Origin: Thiocystis violascens DSM 198
GTDB lineage: Bacteria; Pseudomonadota; Gammaproteobacteria; Chromatiales; Chromatiaceae
Direction: 5' to 3'
Length of the DNA: 64,000 nt
Assembly: GCF_000227745.2 (NCBI RefSeq)
Contig: NC_018012.1
Span: forward strand, 2,712,501-2,776,500
The notes under the pieces were generated by a model. That model had not been told where the DNA came from. It ran no database searches and saw only the letters and a program-made list of their open reading frames with translations. This document shows positions 36,455 to 45,309 of this stretch, one piece after another. How positions within the stretch are numbered: position 1 is the first letter of the stretch; every line of letters begins with the position of its first letter. Both the position numbers and the translations under genes were made by a program.

Positions 36455-37051
36455 ATGAGCCTCATCGCCCCCGCGCTGGCTCGGTCGCTGTGGCTCGGAC
36501 TGTCGCTGTGCCTGCCGCTGTGGATCGGAATGCCCGTGGCGCGCGCCGAAACCTCGGCGCTCTGGCAGGAGGACGCGCAACGCCTGCGGGTGGGACTGAA
36601 GCTCTTTCCCGCCTGTCTGGGCGCGCTGGAGTCGCTGGACGACGTGCTCGCCCAGAACGACTCGCTGCGGGTGCTGGTCGTCTACGAAGGGTCCGATGCG
36701 CCCGCCCGGCAGGCCGTCTCCAGCCTGGAGACCATCGACCGGATTCGCGGCCATCCGCTGCGCGCGAGCATCCTGTCCGCCAGAGAGCTTGATCAGGGTT
36801 CCGGCGGACTGGCGGCCGGGATCTTCATCGCCAGCGTCGGATTGGATCCACGTCGCTTGCGGACCTGGTCGGAACGTTATCGGATACTGGTGTTCTCGCC
36901 CTTTGCCGGCGCCGTTGAGGAAGGCGCCGTGGCAGGCATCTATGTCGCCGATCGCATCCTGCCGCACATCAACATCGCTCAGGCACGACGGGCACACATC
37001 CGCTTCAAGCCATTTTTCCTTCAGGTAGCCCGGCAGTATCAGGATGACTGA
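36455..37051 (+). CDS. Periplasmic protein of unknown function, between receptor and cyclase
   Basis: A 198-residue protein with a good signal peptide (LWLGLSLCLPLWIGMPVARA, cleavage after ARA-ET). The mature part reads LRVGLKLFPACLGALESLDDVL, LRVLVVYEGSD and GGLAAGIFIASVGLDPRRLRTWSERYRILVFSPF, an alternating alpha/beta pattern. The end, HINIAQARRAHIRFKPFFLQVA, resembles the tail of YfiR/DUF4154-type periplasmic proteins, which control a partner diguanylate cyclase. The family link is tentative. It sits 17 bases after the receptor gene and overlaps the cyclase gene by 8 bases, so all three are probably co-expressed. Confidence 0.75.
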   Translation: MSLIAPALARSLWLGLSLCLPLWIGMPVARAETSALWQEDAQRLRVGLKLFPACLGALESLDDVLAQNDSLRVLVVYEGSDAPARQAVSSLETIDRIRGHPLRASILSARELDQGSGGLAAGIFIASVGLDPRRLRTWSERYRILVFSPFAGAVEEGAVAGIYVADRILPHINIAQARRAHIRFKPFFLQVARQYQDD

Positions 37052-38465
37052 AACCACCTTCGCCGCCACCCGACCTCTATCGCCCCGGTTCGAACGCAAC
37101 CTGGCGCTGATCTTTGGTCTGCTCGGCCTGATACTGACCATCCTAATTGGCCTGCACTGGTCTCTGGTGCTGGAGCCAACCTTGCGCTCGGAGGCCGAGA
37201 GCCGTTCGAGCGCGCTGGCACAGGCCCAGGCCCAGGGTATCGAGAAGCTCCTCGGCGGCGATGTCGCCCTGGATCGCCTGCAGATCGAATTGCAAACCGC
37301 GCTGGACGCCATCCTGCTACTCAAGGATCGCTCCACCGGGGCACCCTTCATCCGCGGAATCAAACTGATCGTCGACTATGATCTGATCGGTGTACCCAGC
37401 GGAAGTCTCGACGTGGCCCTGGGAGAGGACAAATGCGCCGACTGTTTCGTCGCCCAGATTCCCCTTTACCATCCGCGAAATCATCAGCTCGTCGGGATCG
37501 CCACCTGCTACTCCAGCCCGCAGTTTTTGGAGCAACTGGTACGCGATGTCCGGATCAAACTGCTTTGGCTCGGCGGAACCATCCTCGGTCTGATCGGTTT
37601 CGCCTGGTGGGAAAGCAATCGACTCCTGCGGCGCCTGGGCGAAAGCGAGTCCAATCTGCGCAATATCTTCGAGGCGGCGCCCTTTCCCATGATGCTCATC
37701 GAAGCGGATCAAGGCGGATTGCGCCAGATCAACCGGGCGGCCAAGGCGTATCTTGCTCTGAGCGAAGACCAAAACGGGCGCTTCTCCAGCGAGTCCTGGC
37801 GTGCGCTTCATGCGTCGGGGCTGCCGAATCAAGAGGAAGAACCCCGCGAAATGCCCATCCTCGACGTGGACGGAACCCTGCGGTGGGCGTTGGTTTCGAC
37901 GATTCCACTGCGTTTTTCCGGCGCGCCAAGCCGGCTGATCTCGCTGGTTGACGTGTCCGACATGAAAAAAATCCAAGATGAGCTGCGCGCGGCGTCTTTC
38001 ACCGATAGCCTCACCGGACTCTACAACCGGCGTTATCTTTTTTCGCGGTTGATCAGCGAGATCGATCTGGTCAACCGCTATGGCCATCCGCTCTCCGTCA
38101 TCCTGTTCGACCTGGATCACTTCAAAAGCATCAACGACACCTACGGGCACGGGGTCGGCGACGAGGTCTTGATCCAGATTGCCGTCGTGCTCCGCGCTTG
38201 CATTCGCGAAGTCGACGTGGCCGGACGCTACGGAGGCGAGGAATTTCTCGTGATCCTGCCGCACGCGGACGCTGCGAAGGCCAAGGATATCGCGGAACGA
38301 ATCCGCATCACGCTCAAGACGTTGAAGTGGCCGCAGCCACGCCTGCGGGTGACCGTGAGCGCGGGCGTCCAGGAATACAGCGTCGAGAGTCTCGACGAAT
38401 TCGTCGAGGCTGCCGATCGCAAGCTGTATCAGGCGAAAGAGGGCGGGCGGGATCGGGTGGTTTAA
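37044..38465 (+). CDS. Membrane diguanylate cyclase with PAS and GGDEF domains
   Basis: A 473-residue inner-membrane protein. TM1 lies near 20-42 and TM2 near 175-192 with a periplasmic sensor domain between them; the loop includes EDKCADCFVAQIPLYH, a CxxC pair that might bind metal or heme. A PAS-like domain (~205-300) follows. The GGDEF domain has DSLTGLYNRRYLFSRL, DLDHFKSINDTYGHGVGD and RYGGEEF near 395-401 (active GGEEF type). The product-inhibition I-site RxxD is present as REVD five residues before it. It should make c-di-GMP. Overlap with the upstream periplasmic gene suggests its sensor responds to that protein. Confidence 0.92.
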   Translation: MTETTFAATRPLSPRFERNLALIFGLLGLILTILIGLHWSLVLEPTLRSEAESRSSALAQAQAQGIEKLLGGDVALDRLQIELQTALDAILLLKDRSTGAPFIRGIKLIVDYDLIGVPSGSLDVALGEDKCADCFVAQIPLYHPRNHQLVGIATCYSSPQFLEQLVRDVRIKLLWLGGTILGLIGFAWWESNRLLRRLGESESNLRNIFEAAPFPMMLIEADQGGLRQINRAAKAYLALSEDQNGRFSSESWRALHASGLPNQEEEPREMPILDVDGTLRWALVSTIPLRFSGAPSRLISLVDVSDMKKIQDELRAASFTDSLTGLYNRRYLFSRLISEIDLVNRYGHPLSVILFDLDHFKSINDTYGHGVGDEVLIQIAVVLRACIREVDVAGRYGGEEFLVILPHADAAKAKDIAERIRITLKTLKWPQPRLRVTVSAGVQEYSVESLDEFVEAADRKLYQAKEGGRDRVV

Positions 38466-38642
38466 CCTAACCCGGATTTCTCACCGCAAAGACGCAAAGG
38501 CCGCAAAGGATTGAATCAAGGATGTTTGGCGGAAGCTTGGCCGAGGCTGGCTCGACCAGGAGACAAGCCGCATGGAAATCTTCAAGATATTGTTTCCTTT
38601 GCGTTCTTCGTGCCTTTGTGGTGAAAAATCCGGGTTAGGCAA
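38465..38642. repeat. Long inverted repeat element after the cyclase gene
   Basis: Left arm CTAACCCGGATTTCTCACCG plus CAAAGACGCAAAGG-type sequence (38466-38512) pairs with the right arm (38593-38641) ending CACAAAG-type complement, GAAAAATCCGGGTTAG. Arms of about 45 bases with a few mismatches enclose ~80 bases. A related but different hairpin is at 61314-61447. Confidence 0.7.
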
Positions 38643-38714
38643 TTTCCGGGAAAATTCTTACCAAATGCGACCGCCGACAACCTGTCGGCGGTCCCAAGGG
38701 TCGACGCAAAACCG

Positions 38715-39971
38715 TCAGCCCTTCATCGACGAGAAGAACTCGTCATTGGTCTTGGTCGCCTTGAGTTTGTCGTGCAGGAATTCCATCGCGGCCAGCTCGT
38801 CCATCGGATGCAGAATCTTGCGCAGAATCCACATCTTCTGAAGCTCCGCCGGCCCCATCAGCAGTTCCTCGCGACGGGTGCCGGAGCGGTTGATGTTGAT
38901 CGAGGGGAAGATGCGGCGCTCGGCGATACGGCGATCCATATGGATCTCCATGTTGCCGGTACCCTTGAATTCCTCGTAGATGACATCGTCCATGCGCGAG
39001 CCGGTATCGACCAGCGCGGTGGCCAGAATGGTCAGACTGCCGCCTTCCTCGACATTGCGGGCCGCACCGAAGAAACGCTTGGGCCGTTGCAGCGCGTTGG
39101 CGTCCACGCCGCCAGTCAGCACCTTGCCGGACGAGGGCACCACCGTGTTATAGGCACGCGCCAGACGAGTGATCGAATCGAGCAGAATCACCACGTCGAG
39201 TTTGTGCTCGACCAGCCGCTTGGCCTTCTCGATGACCATCTCGGCCACTTGAACGTGACGGGTCGCCGGCTCGTCGAAGGTCGACGAGATCACCTCGCCG
39301 CGCACCGAACGGGCCATCTCGGTGACCTCTTCCGGGCGCTCGTCGATCAGCAGCACGATCAGATAACAGTCCGGGTGATTGTGCCCGATGGACTGCGCGA
39401 TATTCTGCAACATCATGGTCTTGCCGGCCTTGGGCGGCGAGACGATAAGCCCGCGCTGGCCCTTGCCGATGGGCGCCACCAGATCGATGGTGCGCGCCGT
39501 GATGTCCTCGGTGCTGCCGTTGCCGATCTCCAGCGTGAGCCGCTTGTTGGCGAACAGCGGGGTGAAGTTCTCGAACAGGATCTTCGACTTGGCGTTCTCG
39601 GGCCGGTCGAAGTTGATGTCGTTGACCTTCAGCAGCGCGAAATAGCGCTCGCCGTCCTTGGGCGGACGAATCTTGCCGGAAATGGTGTCGCCGGTGCGCA
39701 ACGCGAAGCGGCGAATCTGGCTGGGCGAGACATAGATGTCGTCGGGACCGGCGAGGTAGGAGGCATCGGCGGAGCGCAGAAAGCCGAAGCCGTCCGAGAG
39801 GATCTCCAGCACGCCGTCGCCGGAAATATCCTCGCCCCGCTTGGCCTGGGCCTTGAGGATGGCAAAGATCAGATCCTGCTTGCGCGAGCGTCCAACGCCC
39901 TCGATTTCCATGGATTGAGCCAGGGCAACCAGCTCGGGCACTGGCGTTTTCTTCAGTTCGGTTAGATTCAT
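38715..39971 (-). CDS. rho: Transcription termination factor Rho
   Basis: A 418-residue Rho. The N-terminal helical domain and RNA-binding cold-shock-like domain ([36 protein letters not shown]) are followed by the RecA-type motor with Walker [13 protein letters not shown], the Q-loop/R-loop region and the Walker [17 protein letters not shown]. It is a hexameric RNA helicase that ends transcription. The gene follows trxA on the same strand after a 184-base gap; the trxA-rho order is conserved in gammaproteobacteria. The bicyclomycin-contact region looks normal. Confidence 0.98.
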   Translation of the reverse strand: MNLTELKKTPVPELVALAQSMEIEGVGRSRKQDLIFAILKAQAKRGEDISGDGVLEILSDGFGFLRSADASYLAGPDDIYVSPSQIRRFALRTGDTISGKIRPPKDGERYFALLKVNDINFDRPENAKSKILFENFTPLFANKRLTLEIGNGSTEDITARTIDLVAPIGKGQRGLIVSPPKAGKTMMLQNIAQSIGHNHPDCYLIVLLIDERPEEVTEMARSVRGEVISSTFDEPATRHVQVAEMVIEKAKRLVEHKLDVVILLDSITRLARAYNTVVPSSGKVLTGGVDANALQRPKRFFGAARNVEEGGSLTILATALVDTGSRMDDVIYEEFKGTGNMEIHMDRRIAERRIFPSININRSGTRREELLMGPAELQKMWILRKILHPMDELAAMEFLHDKLKATKTNDEFFSSMKG

Positions 39972-40155
39972 CGCGATTTTCGTTAAGGACAGAGGTCGTG
40001 GCTGGTCGGCAGCGCCCCGCGAAGGGCCGGAGTCGCGCGGGAAGGCGACTGAAGGGCGGCAGCTTACCGGAGAGAGGGCGCCCGGTCGGGCGCCCCGCGT
40101 TGGTTTGTTCCAGGCGGTTTCGTGAAAAACACGCGGGTCTTGTCGGCGCGTCGCT

Positions 40156-40482
40156 TCAAAGATTGCTGTCGATAAAGGCGGTCAACTGCGACTTGGACAC
40201 CGCCCCAACCTTGGTCGCCTCGACCTCGCCGGCGCGAAACAGCATCAGCGTCGGAATGCCGCGAATGCCGTAGCGCGGCGGCGTGCCGGGGTTTTCGTCG
40301 ATATTGAGCTTGGCGACCTTGAGCCGGCCCGCGTATTCCCCGGCGATCTCGTCGAGCACCGGCGCGATCATCTTGCACGGCCCGCACCAGTCGGCCCAGT
40401 AATCCACGAGCACGGGTTCGGGGGATTTCAAAACCTCTTCTTCGAAAGAGTCATCGGTCACATGGACGATGCTATCGCTCAC
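40156..40482 (-). CDS. trxA: Thioredoxin
   Basis: A 108-residue thioredoxin with the active site [10 protein letters not shown], the buried aspartate (VLVDYWADW), and the cis-proline loop [11 protein letters not shown]. It is a cytoplasmic dithiol reductant. It lies upstream of rho and is divergent from rhlB, with 225 bases between the start codons. A GC-rich hairpin (GGGCGCCC...GGGCGCCC near 40077-40100) lies between trxA and rho without a T-run. Confidence 0.97.
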   Translation of the reverse strand: MSDSIVHVTDDSFEEEVLKSPEPVLVDYWADWCGPCKMIAPVLDEIAGEYAGRLKVAKLNIDENPGTPPRYGIRGIPTLMLFRAGEVEATKVGAVSKSQLTAFIDSNL

Positions 40483-40707
40483 TGAAGTTATCTCCCATTT
40501 TTATTTTGCATTGAGTTGTGTGAAAGGCGTGATGACCGGCCAGTGAAGGCGGCGCGCGGATCGGCTTGAGGGGCGGGCGGGCGGATTGGCGTTGATAACA
40601 GCCCTTGGGTAAGATGCTATTTGATCCAAAGCGCAGACAATTTGCAAGCCTTGCCCGTTCGCGAGGCTCATGGCCTCAACGATCGACAATCCCGACAGCC
40701 AAATTTC

Positions 40708-42438
40708 ATGACAGATAAACATCTCACCCAGGTCCGTTTCGACGGCTTCGACCTCGACCCGCGCATCCTGGCCGGCCTCGCCGACGCGGGTTTTTCCCGC
40801 TGCACGCCGATTCAGGCCGAAACCCTCCCGATCGCCCTGGCCGGGCGCGATGTCGCCGGCCAGGCCCAGACCGGCACCGGCAAGACCGCCGCCTTTTTGC
40901 TGGTCGTCATGCAGCGACTGCTCAACACGCCGCCACCGCCGCCGGGACAGATCAGCCATCCACGGGCGCTGATCCTGGCGCCGACGCGCGAACTGGCGGT
41001 GCAGATTCACCGCGATACCCTGCTGCTCGCCACCCACACCGGGCTACGGGCCGGGCTGGTCTATGGCGGCACCGGCTATCAACAGCAACGCGACGATCTG
41101 GCCGCCGGGGTCGATATCCTGATCGGCACGCCGGGACGCCTGATCGACTATCTGAAGCAGAACGTCTTCGATCTCAAGGCCATCGAGGCGGTGGTGCTCG
41201 ACGAGGCGGACCGCATGTTCGACCTCGGATTCATCAAGGACATCCGTTTTCTGCTACGCCGGATGCCACCCCCCGAGTCGCGGCTCGGCATGCTGTTCTC
41301 GGCCACGCTCTCCTATCGGGTGACCGAACTCGCCTACGAGCACATGAACCGCCCGCAACTGATCAAGATCGAGACCGACAAGATCACAGCCGACCGCGTG
41401 CGTCAGTGCTGTTACATGACCTCCAACGAGGAAAAGATCCCGCTGCTGATCGGACTGGTGCGCGGCTGGAAGGATGCCCGCATCATGGTCTTCGTCAACA
41501 CCAAGCGCGAGGCGGACCGGGTCTGGGGCTATCTGCAGGGCAACGGCATCAACACCGCCGTCCTGTCCGGTGACGTGCCGCAGAACAAGCGTCTCAAGCT
41601 GCTGCGCGATTTCACCGAGGGTAACCTGCCGGTGCTGGTCGGCACCGACGTGGCCGCGCGCGGTCTGCACATCCCGGACGTGACCCATGTGGTCAATTAC
41701 GACCTGCCGGAAGATCCCGAGGATTATGTTCACCGCATCGGGCGCACCGCGCGCGCCGGCGCTGCCGGGGACGCCATCGGCTTCGTCTGCGAGACCTACG
41801 CCTTCTGTCTGCCCGATATCGAAACCTTCATCGGTGCCAAGATTCCAGTTTTTCCAGTGGACCCGGCGCTGCTAGCCGACGTGAATCCGCGCAGCCGATT
41901 GCGTCCGGCCCGCGAGGATCGTGAAGAGCGGCGCGACGGACGCGGTACCCGTAGCGCGGCGCCCGCGCGTGGCGAGCGGACCAGGCGCGAGGGTCCAGGC
42001 GCGCGCGAGGAACGGAGCCGGGCGTCGACGCCAAGGCGCGCTTCCGAAGCCAAGCCAACGGCGTCGGCCAAACCCGCCGAAGCGACGGTGCCAGTCGCCG
42101 CGCCGGTCTCGACACCCGCGCTGACGATCGCTCCCGACATCCAGTCGACCCCGCCCGCGTCCGCGCCAACGCCTCCCACCAGGGTCCGGCGGCCGACATC
42201 GACCCGTCCCAAGGTCGAGCGAGCCGCCTTGACCAGTCGGCCGCTCTCCCCGGCGCAACCAAAGCCCGAGCCCGCCCCGGCCATCTTGACCGCGCCGGTT
42301 GCGGAGCCCAGCTCGGAACCAGTGACCGGCGTTGACGAAACCAAACCCAAGCGCCGCCGGCGCCGGCGCAAACCGACCGAAGGCGGCGCGGAGGAGCAGC
42401 AGGTCAGCGCGAATCCGCTGCCGGAGACCGTGGAATAA
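40708..42438 (+). CDS. rhlB: DEAD-box RNA helicase RhlB
   Basis: A 576-residue helicase from the ATG at 40708 ([20 protein letters not shown]). It carries the Q motif ([16 protein letters not shown]), Walker [37 protein letters not shown], the second RecA domain with [13 protein letters not shown] and [10 protein letters not shown]. From about residue 395 on comes a long low-complexity tail rich in Arg, Ala and Pro, ending in a KRRRRRRK cluster, typical of RhlB tails that bind RNA or RNase E. The open frame begins at 40621 but the homologous start is at 40708. It is divergent from trxA, as in many relatives. Confidence 0.95.
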   Translation: MTDKHLTQVRFDGFDLDPRILAGLADAGFSRCTPIQAETLPIALAGRDVAGQAQTGTGKTAAFLLVVMQRLLNTPPPPPGQISHPRALILAPTRELAVQIHRDTLLLATHTGLRAGLVYGGTGYQQQRDDLAAGVDILIGTPGRLIDYLKQNVFDLKAIEAVVLDEADRMFDLGFIKDIRFLLRRMPPPESRLGMLFSATLSYRVTELAYEHMNRPQLIKIETDKITADRVRQCCYMTSNEEKIPLLIGLVRGWKDARIMVFVNTKREADRVWGYLQGNGINTAVLSGDVPQNKRLKLLRDFTEGNLPVLVGTDVAARGLHIPDVTHVVNYDLPEDPEDYVHRIGRTARAGAAGDAIGFVCETYAFCLPDIETFIGAKIPVFPVDPALLADVNPRSRLRPAREDREERRDGRGTRSAAPARGERTRREGPGAREERSRASTPRRASEAKPTASAKPAEATVPVAAPVSTPALTIAPDIQSTPPASAPTPPTRVRRPTSTRPKVERAALTSRPLSPAQPKPEPAPAILTAPVAEPSSEPVTGVDETKPKRRRRRRKPTEGGAEEQQVSANPLPETVE

Positions 42439-42508
42439 AACTCCGTGGCACGATTCGCACATCAGCCGACGATCATCTTCGCCCGCGTTAACGAAACGGA
42501 GAGTATCG

Positions 42509-42726
42509 ATGGCCACGATCAGCTTCAGCATTCCCGACGACGTCAAGGCTGCCTTCGGCCATGAGTTCTTGGGCCAGGACAGACGCGCCATCGTGGCGCG
42601 ACTCATGCGGCAAGCGGCTGAAGATACCGCGCAACGACGCGGGCGCGAGGAAGCATTCCGCCTGTTGACAGAACGCGCTTCCAGCGCCGACCGCTCACCA
42701 GCAAAGCAATCCTCGCGGCCCGCGCG
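42509..42726 (+). pseudogene. vapB-type ribbon-helix-helix antitoxin, frameshifted
   Basis: MATISFSIPDDVKAAFGHEF is a normal ribbon-helix-helix antitoxin start. After about residue 54 the original frame is lost: the proper C-terminus, PLTSKAILAARAIGRP and a stop, is present in the neighbouring frame at 42703-42753 or so. As it stands the open frame runs to 42826 with nonsense residues. The DNA-binding part may still be made. Confidence 0.72.
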
Positions 42727-42757
42727 ATCGGCCGTCCGTGATGGTTCGTCCTCGACG

Positions 42758-42906
42758 CGAGCGTCGTCATCAAATGGTTGCTTCAAGATCATGCCGTCGC
42801 CTTGGAAAGCGACGCAATCCTCGTGACCGCCGATGACCGCTACTATCGCAAGGCGGAGGATCTGACAGCGATCATGCACCTGAAGGATTGGCGTCCGTCC
42901 TACTGA
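42758..42906 (+). pseudogene. vapC-type toxin remnant with internal deletion
   Basis: One frame reads FVLDASVVIKWLLQD, the N-terminus of a PIN toxin, joined directly to HAVALESDAILVTADDRYYRKAEDL and KDWRPSY stop, its C-terminus. The central ~80 residues are gone. The start is also shifted by one base (ATGGTTCGTC for the expected ATGGTCGTC). Only two of the acidic PIN residues remain. Confidence 0.75.
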
Positions 42907-43555
42907 CGGGCAGCAACTCCGAAAAATCGCCAATGGCCAAAAATTCGCTAACCGACCGGCGCGGACCTTTCGAGTCCGGTTTCACCACTGCGATCAACCA
43001 GCGAAAACCGAATGACTTCGCGGCCCGCAAAACGCTCAGGTTGTCGTCGACGAACAGCGTGTGCTCGGGATCGAAGGGTTCGATGGCCTGGAGCTTCGAC
43101 CAGAAATCCGGCGCCTCTTTCGCGACCCCCAAAGCGTGCGCGGACAGGATGCGCTCGAAATGACCGCCGAGCCGGGTGCGTTCCAGCTTGAGGCCAAGCG
43201 ACTTCTGATGCGCGTTGGTGACCAATACGCGCCGCTTGCCGAGCGTCGCGAGCGTCTCCAGAAAATCCACGACATGCGGATGCACGGCGATCAGATGTTC
43301 GACCTCCTGCTTGAGCAGGAGGATATCCAGCCCCAGTTCGCGGCTCCAGTGATCCAGGCAATACCAGTTCAGGGTACCCTCGATCTCGCGATAGCGCGGC
43401 AGCAGTTCCGCCGTGGCCACCTCGACGGATAACCCGCGCGCCTCGGCATAGCGGCGCGGCACATGCTCCAGCCAGAAATGGTTGTCGAAATGCAGGTCGA
43501 GCAGGGTGCCGTCCATGTCCAGAAAGACGCTGTCGATCCGGTTCCAATCGATCAT
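42872..43555 (-). CDS. yrfG: HAD-family GMP/IMP 5'-nucleotidase, YrfG-like
   Basis: A 227-residue HAD hydrolase from the ATG at 43555. Motif I is VFLDMDGTLLDL (nucleophile and acid/base Asp), motif II RVLVTNAHQKS, motif III lysine in the GLKLER/GVAKEAPDFW region and motif IV TLFVDDNLSVL. The helical cap begins LHFDNHFWLEHVPRRYA, as in E. coli YrfG, which dephosphorylates purine mononucleotides. The gene is divergent from nudE with 15 bases between starts; yrfG and nudE are also neighbours in E. coli. Its end overlaps the broken toxin remnant on the other strand. Confidence 0.9.
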   Translation of the reverse strand: MIDWNRIDSVFLDMDGTLLDLHFDNHFWLEHVPRRYAEARGLSVEVATAELLPRYREIEGTLNWYCLDHWSRELGLDILLLKQEVEHLIAVHPHVVDFLETLATLGKRRVLVTNAHQKSLGLKLERTRLGGHFERILSAHALGVAKEAPDFWSKLQAIEPFDPEHTLFVDDNLSVLRAAKSFGFRWLIAVVKPDSKGPRRSVSEFLAIGDFSELLPVSRTDANPSGA

Positions 43556-43570
43556 ATTCTTGACCTCGGG

Positions 43571-44119
43571 ATGTCGCGCATGCCTCCAAAACCCAAAATT
43601 CTTGACCGCCGTCTGGTCGCCGAGAGCCATTTGTTTCGGATCGAGCAGGTCGATCTGGAATTCGCCAACGGCAGCCGCCGGACCTACGAACGCATCCCTG
43701 GCGGCGCCGATTCGGTGATGATTGTACCCATGCTGGATGCCGAAACGGTGCTCCTGATCCGCGAATATGGCGCCGGCACCGATCGTTACGAATTGGGTTT
43801 CCCCAAGGGCGTGGTCGAGCCGGGCGAGGAGCCCATCGCCGCCGCCAACCGCGAGATTCAGGAGGAAATCGGTTATGCCGCCCGCGAGTTGCGCATCATC
43901 GACCGCGTGTCGCTGGTGCCCGGCTATATTCAACACCATAGCTTGATCGTGCTGGCTCAGGGGCTCTATGCGCAACGCCTGCCGGGCGACGAGCCCGAGC
44001 CGATCGAGGTCGTGCCCTGGCACCTGAGCAACCTGGACGCACTGCTCGCCCGCGACGATTTCGACGAGGCGCGTTCCATCGCCGCGTTGTTTCTGGCCAT
44101 GCGGGCGTTACGGATCTGA
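43571..44119 (+). CDS. nudE: NUDIX hydrolase NudE (ADP compounds hydrolase)
   Basis: A 182-residue protein from the ATG at 43571. The Nudix box is complete: GVVEPGEEPIAAANREIQEEIGY (G-x5-E-x7-RE-x2-EE-x-G), coordinating Mg. RIPGGADSVMIVPML and LIREYGAGTDRYELGFPKG match NudE, which hydrolyses ADP-ribose, NADH and diadenosine compounds. It shares a very short intergenic region with divergent yrfG. The open frame upstream of 43571 overlaps yrfG and is not likely to be translated. Confidence 0.92.
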   Translation: MSRMPPKPKILDRRLVAESHLFRIEQVDLEFANGSRRTYERIPGGADSVMIVPMLDAETVLLIREYGAGTDRYELGFPKGVVEPGEEPIAAANREIQEEIGYAARELRIIDRVSLVPGYIQHHSLIVLAQGLYAQRLPGDEPEPIEVVPWHLSNLDALLARDDFDEARSIAALFLAMRALRI

Positions 44120-44203
44120 GGTATTTTCAGAAAAACCGATCCCCGTGAATCTCCGTGGTGGCCATCGCCTTCACCTCGACGACAACAGCACTGGAAACTT
44201 CGC

Positions 44204-45238
44204 ATGTCATCCTTACCCACCTTCGCGGCGCTGCTGGTCTGCCTCGTCGCCGCCTGGCCGCTGCCAACCCTGCTGGCCGCGACGCCCGAGCCGTCAGCGG
44301 ACGAAGCCTACAGCTTCGACGACTTCCCGCGCGAGGAGGTTCTCGTCTACCCGGACTGGTTCAAGCAGAGCTTTCTGGATATCCGCGCGGACCTGGCCGA
44401 GGCGGTCGCAGCAGGCAAGCAAGGGCTGATGGTCTATTTCGGACAGAAGCGCTGCCCCTACTGCCATCAGCTCATGAAGGTGAATTTCGGACTCTCCGAC
44501 ATCGTCGAATACACCCGCCGGCATTTCGATGTCGTCCCCATCGATATCTGGGGGACCGAGGAAGTCGTCATGCTCGACGGCGAGACCCTGACCGAGCGCG
44601 CATGGTCGCAGCGCGCGGACAGCGACTTTACCCCCGCCATCCTGTTTTATACCGCGGACGGAACCATCGCGCTGCATCTGCGCGGCTATTACCCGCCCTA
44701 TCAGTTCCGCGCCGCCCTGGAGTATGTCGCCGACGGGCATTACCAGCACGAATCCTTCCGGGACTATCTGGCGCGCGGCGAAGACCGCATGGTGTTCGAC
44801 CCCGAGGATCTGAACGAAGAGCCCTTTTTCACGCCCCCGCCGCACAATCTCGACCGCCGTTATCCGGCCGAGCGTCCATTGGCGGTCTTTTTTGAGCAGG
44901 GCGACTGCCATCCCTGCGACGTGCTGCACGGCCAGGCACTGAGCGCGCCCGCCATTCATCGTCATTTCAGCGAGTTCGACAGCGTTCAGTTGGATATGCG
45001 TTCGGCGGCGCCAGTCATCACGCCCACCGGCCAGCGCACCACGGCGCGCGACTGGGCCGCCGAGCTTGGCTTGTTCTATGCCCCGGCGATCCTCTTTTTC
45101 GACGAACAGGGCAAGGAACTGCTGCGAGTCGATTCGGTGGTCGGTTTCTACCGTCTGCGCAACGTCCTGAACTATCTCGCCAGCAAGGCCTATCTGACCG
45201 AAAGCTATGGGGCCTGGCGGGTATCGCGGGCGTTTTGA
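44204..45238 (+). CDS. Periplasmic tandem-thioredoxin protein, SoxW-like
   Basis: A 344-residue exported protein with a signal peptide (LPTFAALLVCLVAAWPLPTLLAA) and two thioredoxin-fold domains. Domain one (~50-175) has GQKRCPYCHQLMK; domain two (~215-330) has EQGDCHPCDVLHG and the cis-proline loop LFYAPAILFFD. Such proteins (SoxW and relatives) reduce or repair periplasmic thiols, for example on Sox carrier proteins in thiosulfate oxidation, which would suit a sulfur bacterium. No sox genes are adjacent, so the role is open. It follows nudE on the same strand after 84 bases. Confidence 0.85.
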   Translation: MSSLPTFAALLVCLVAAWPLPTLLAATPEPSADEAYSFDDFPREEVLVYPDWFKQSFLDIRADLAEAVAAGKQGLMVYFGQKRCPYCHQLMKVNFGLSDIVEYTRRHFDVVPIDIWGTEEVVMLDGETLTERAWSQRADSDFTPAILFYTADGTIALHLRGYYPPYQFRAALEYVADGHYQHESFRDYLARGEDRMVFDPEDLNEEPFFTPPPHNLDRRYPAERPLAVFFEQGDCHPCDVLHGQALSAPAIHRHFSEFDSVQLDMRSAAPVITPTGQRTTARDWAAELGLFYAPAILFFDEQGKELLRVDSVVGFYRLRNVLNYLASKAYLTESYGAWRVSRAF

Positions 45239-45309
45239 GAGGATCTTGGCGGATGGCGGTATAGAATGCGCGTCATGGTTCCGCCCGTCATCCGTCACGA
45301 GATCCGCCC

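Noticed and set aside
40077..40100. Intrinsic terminator between trxA and rho
   Set aside because: A strong GC hairpin exists but no T-run follows on the transcribed strand.
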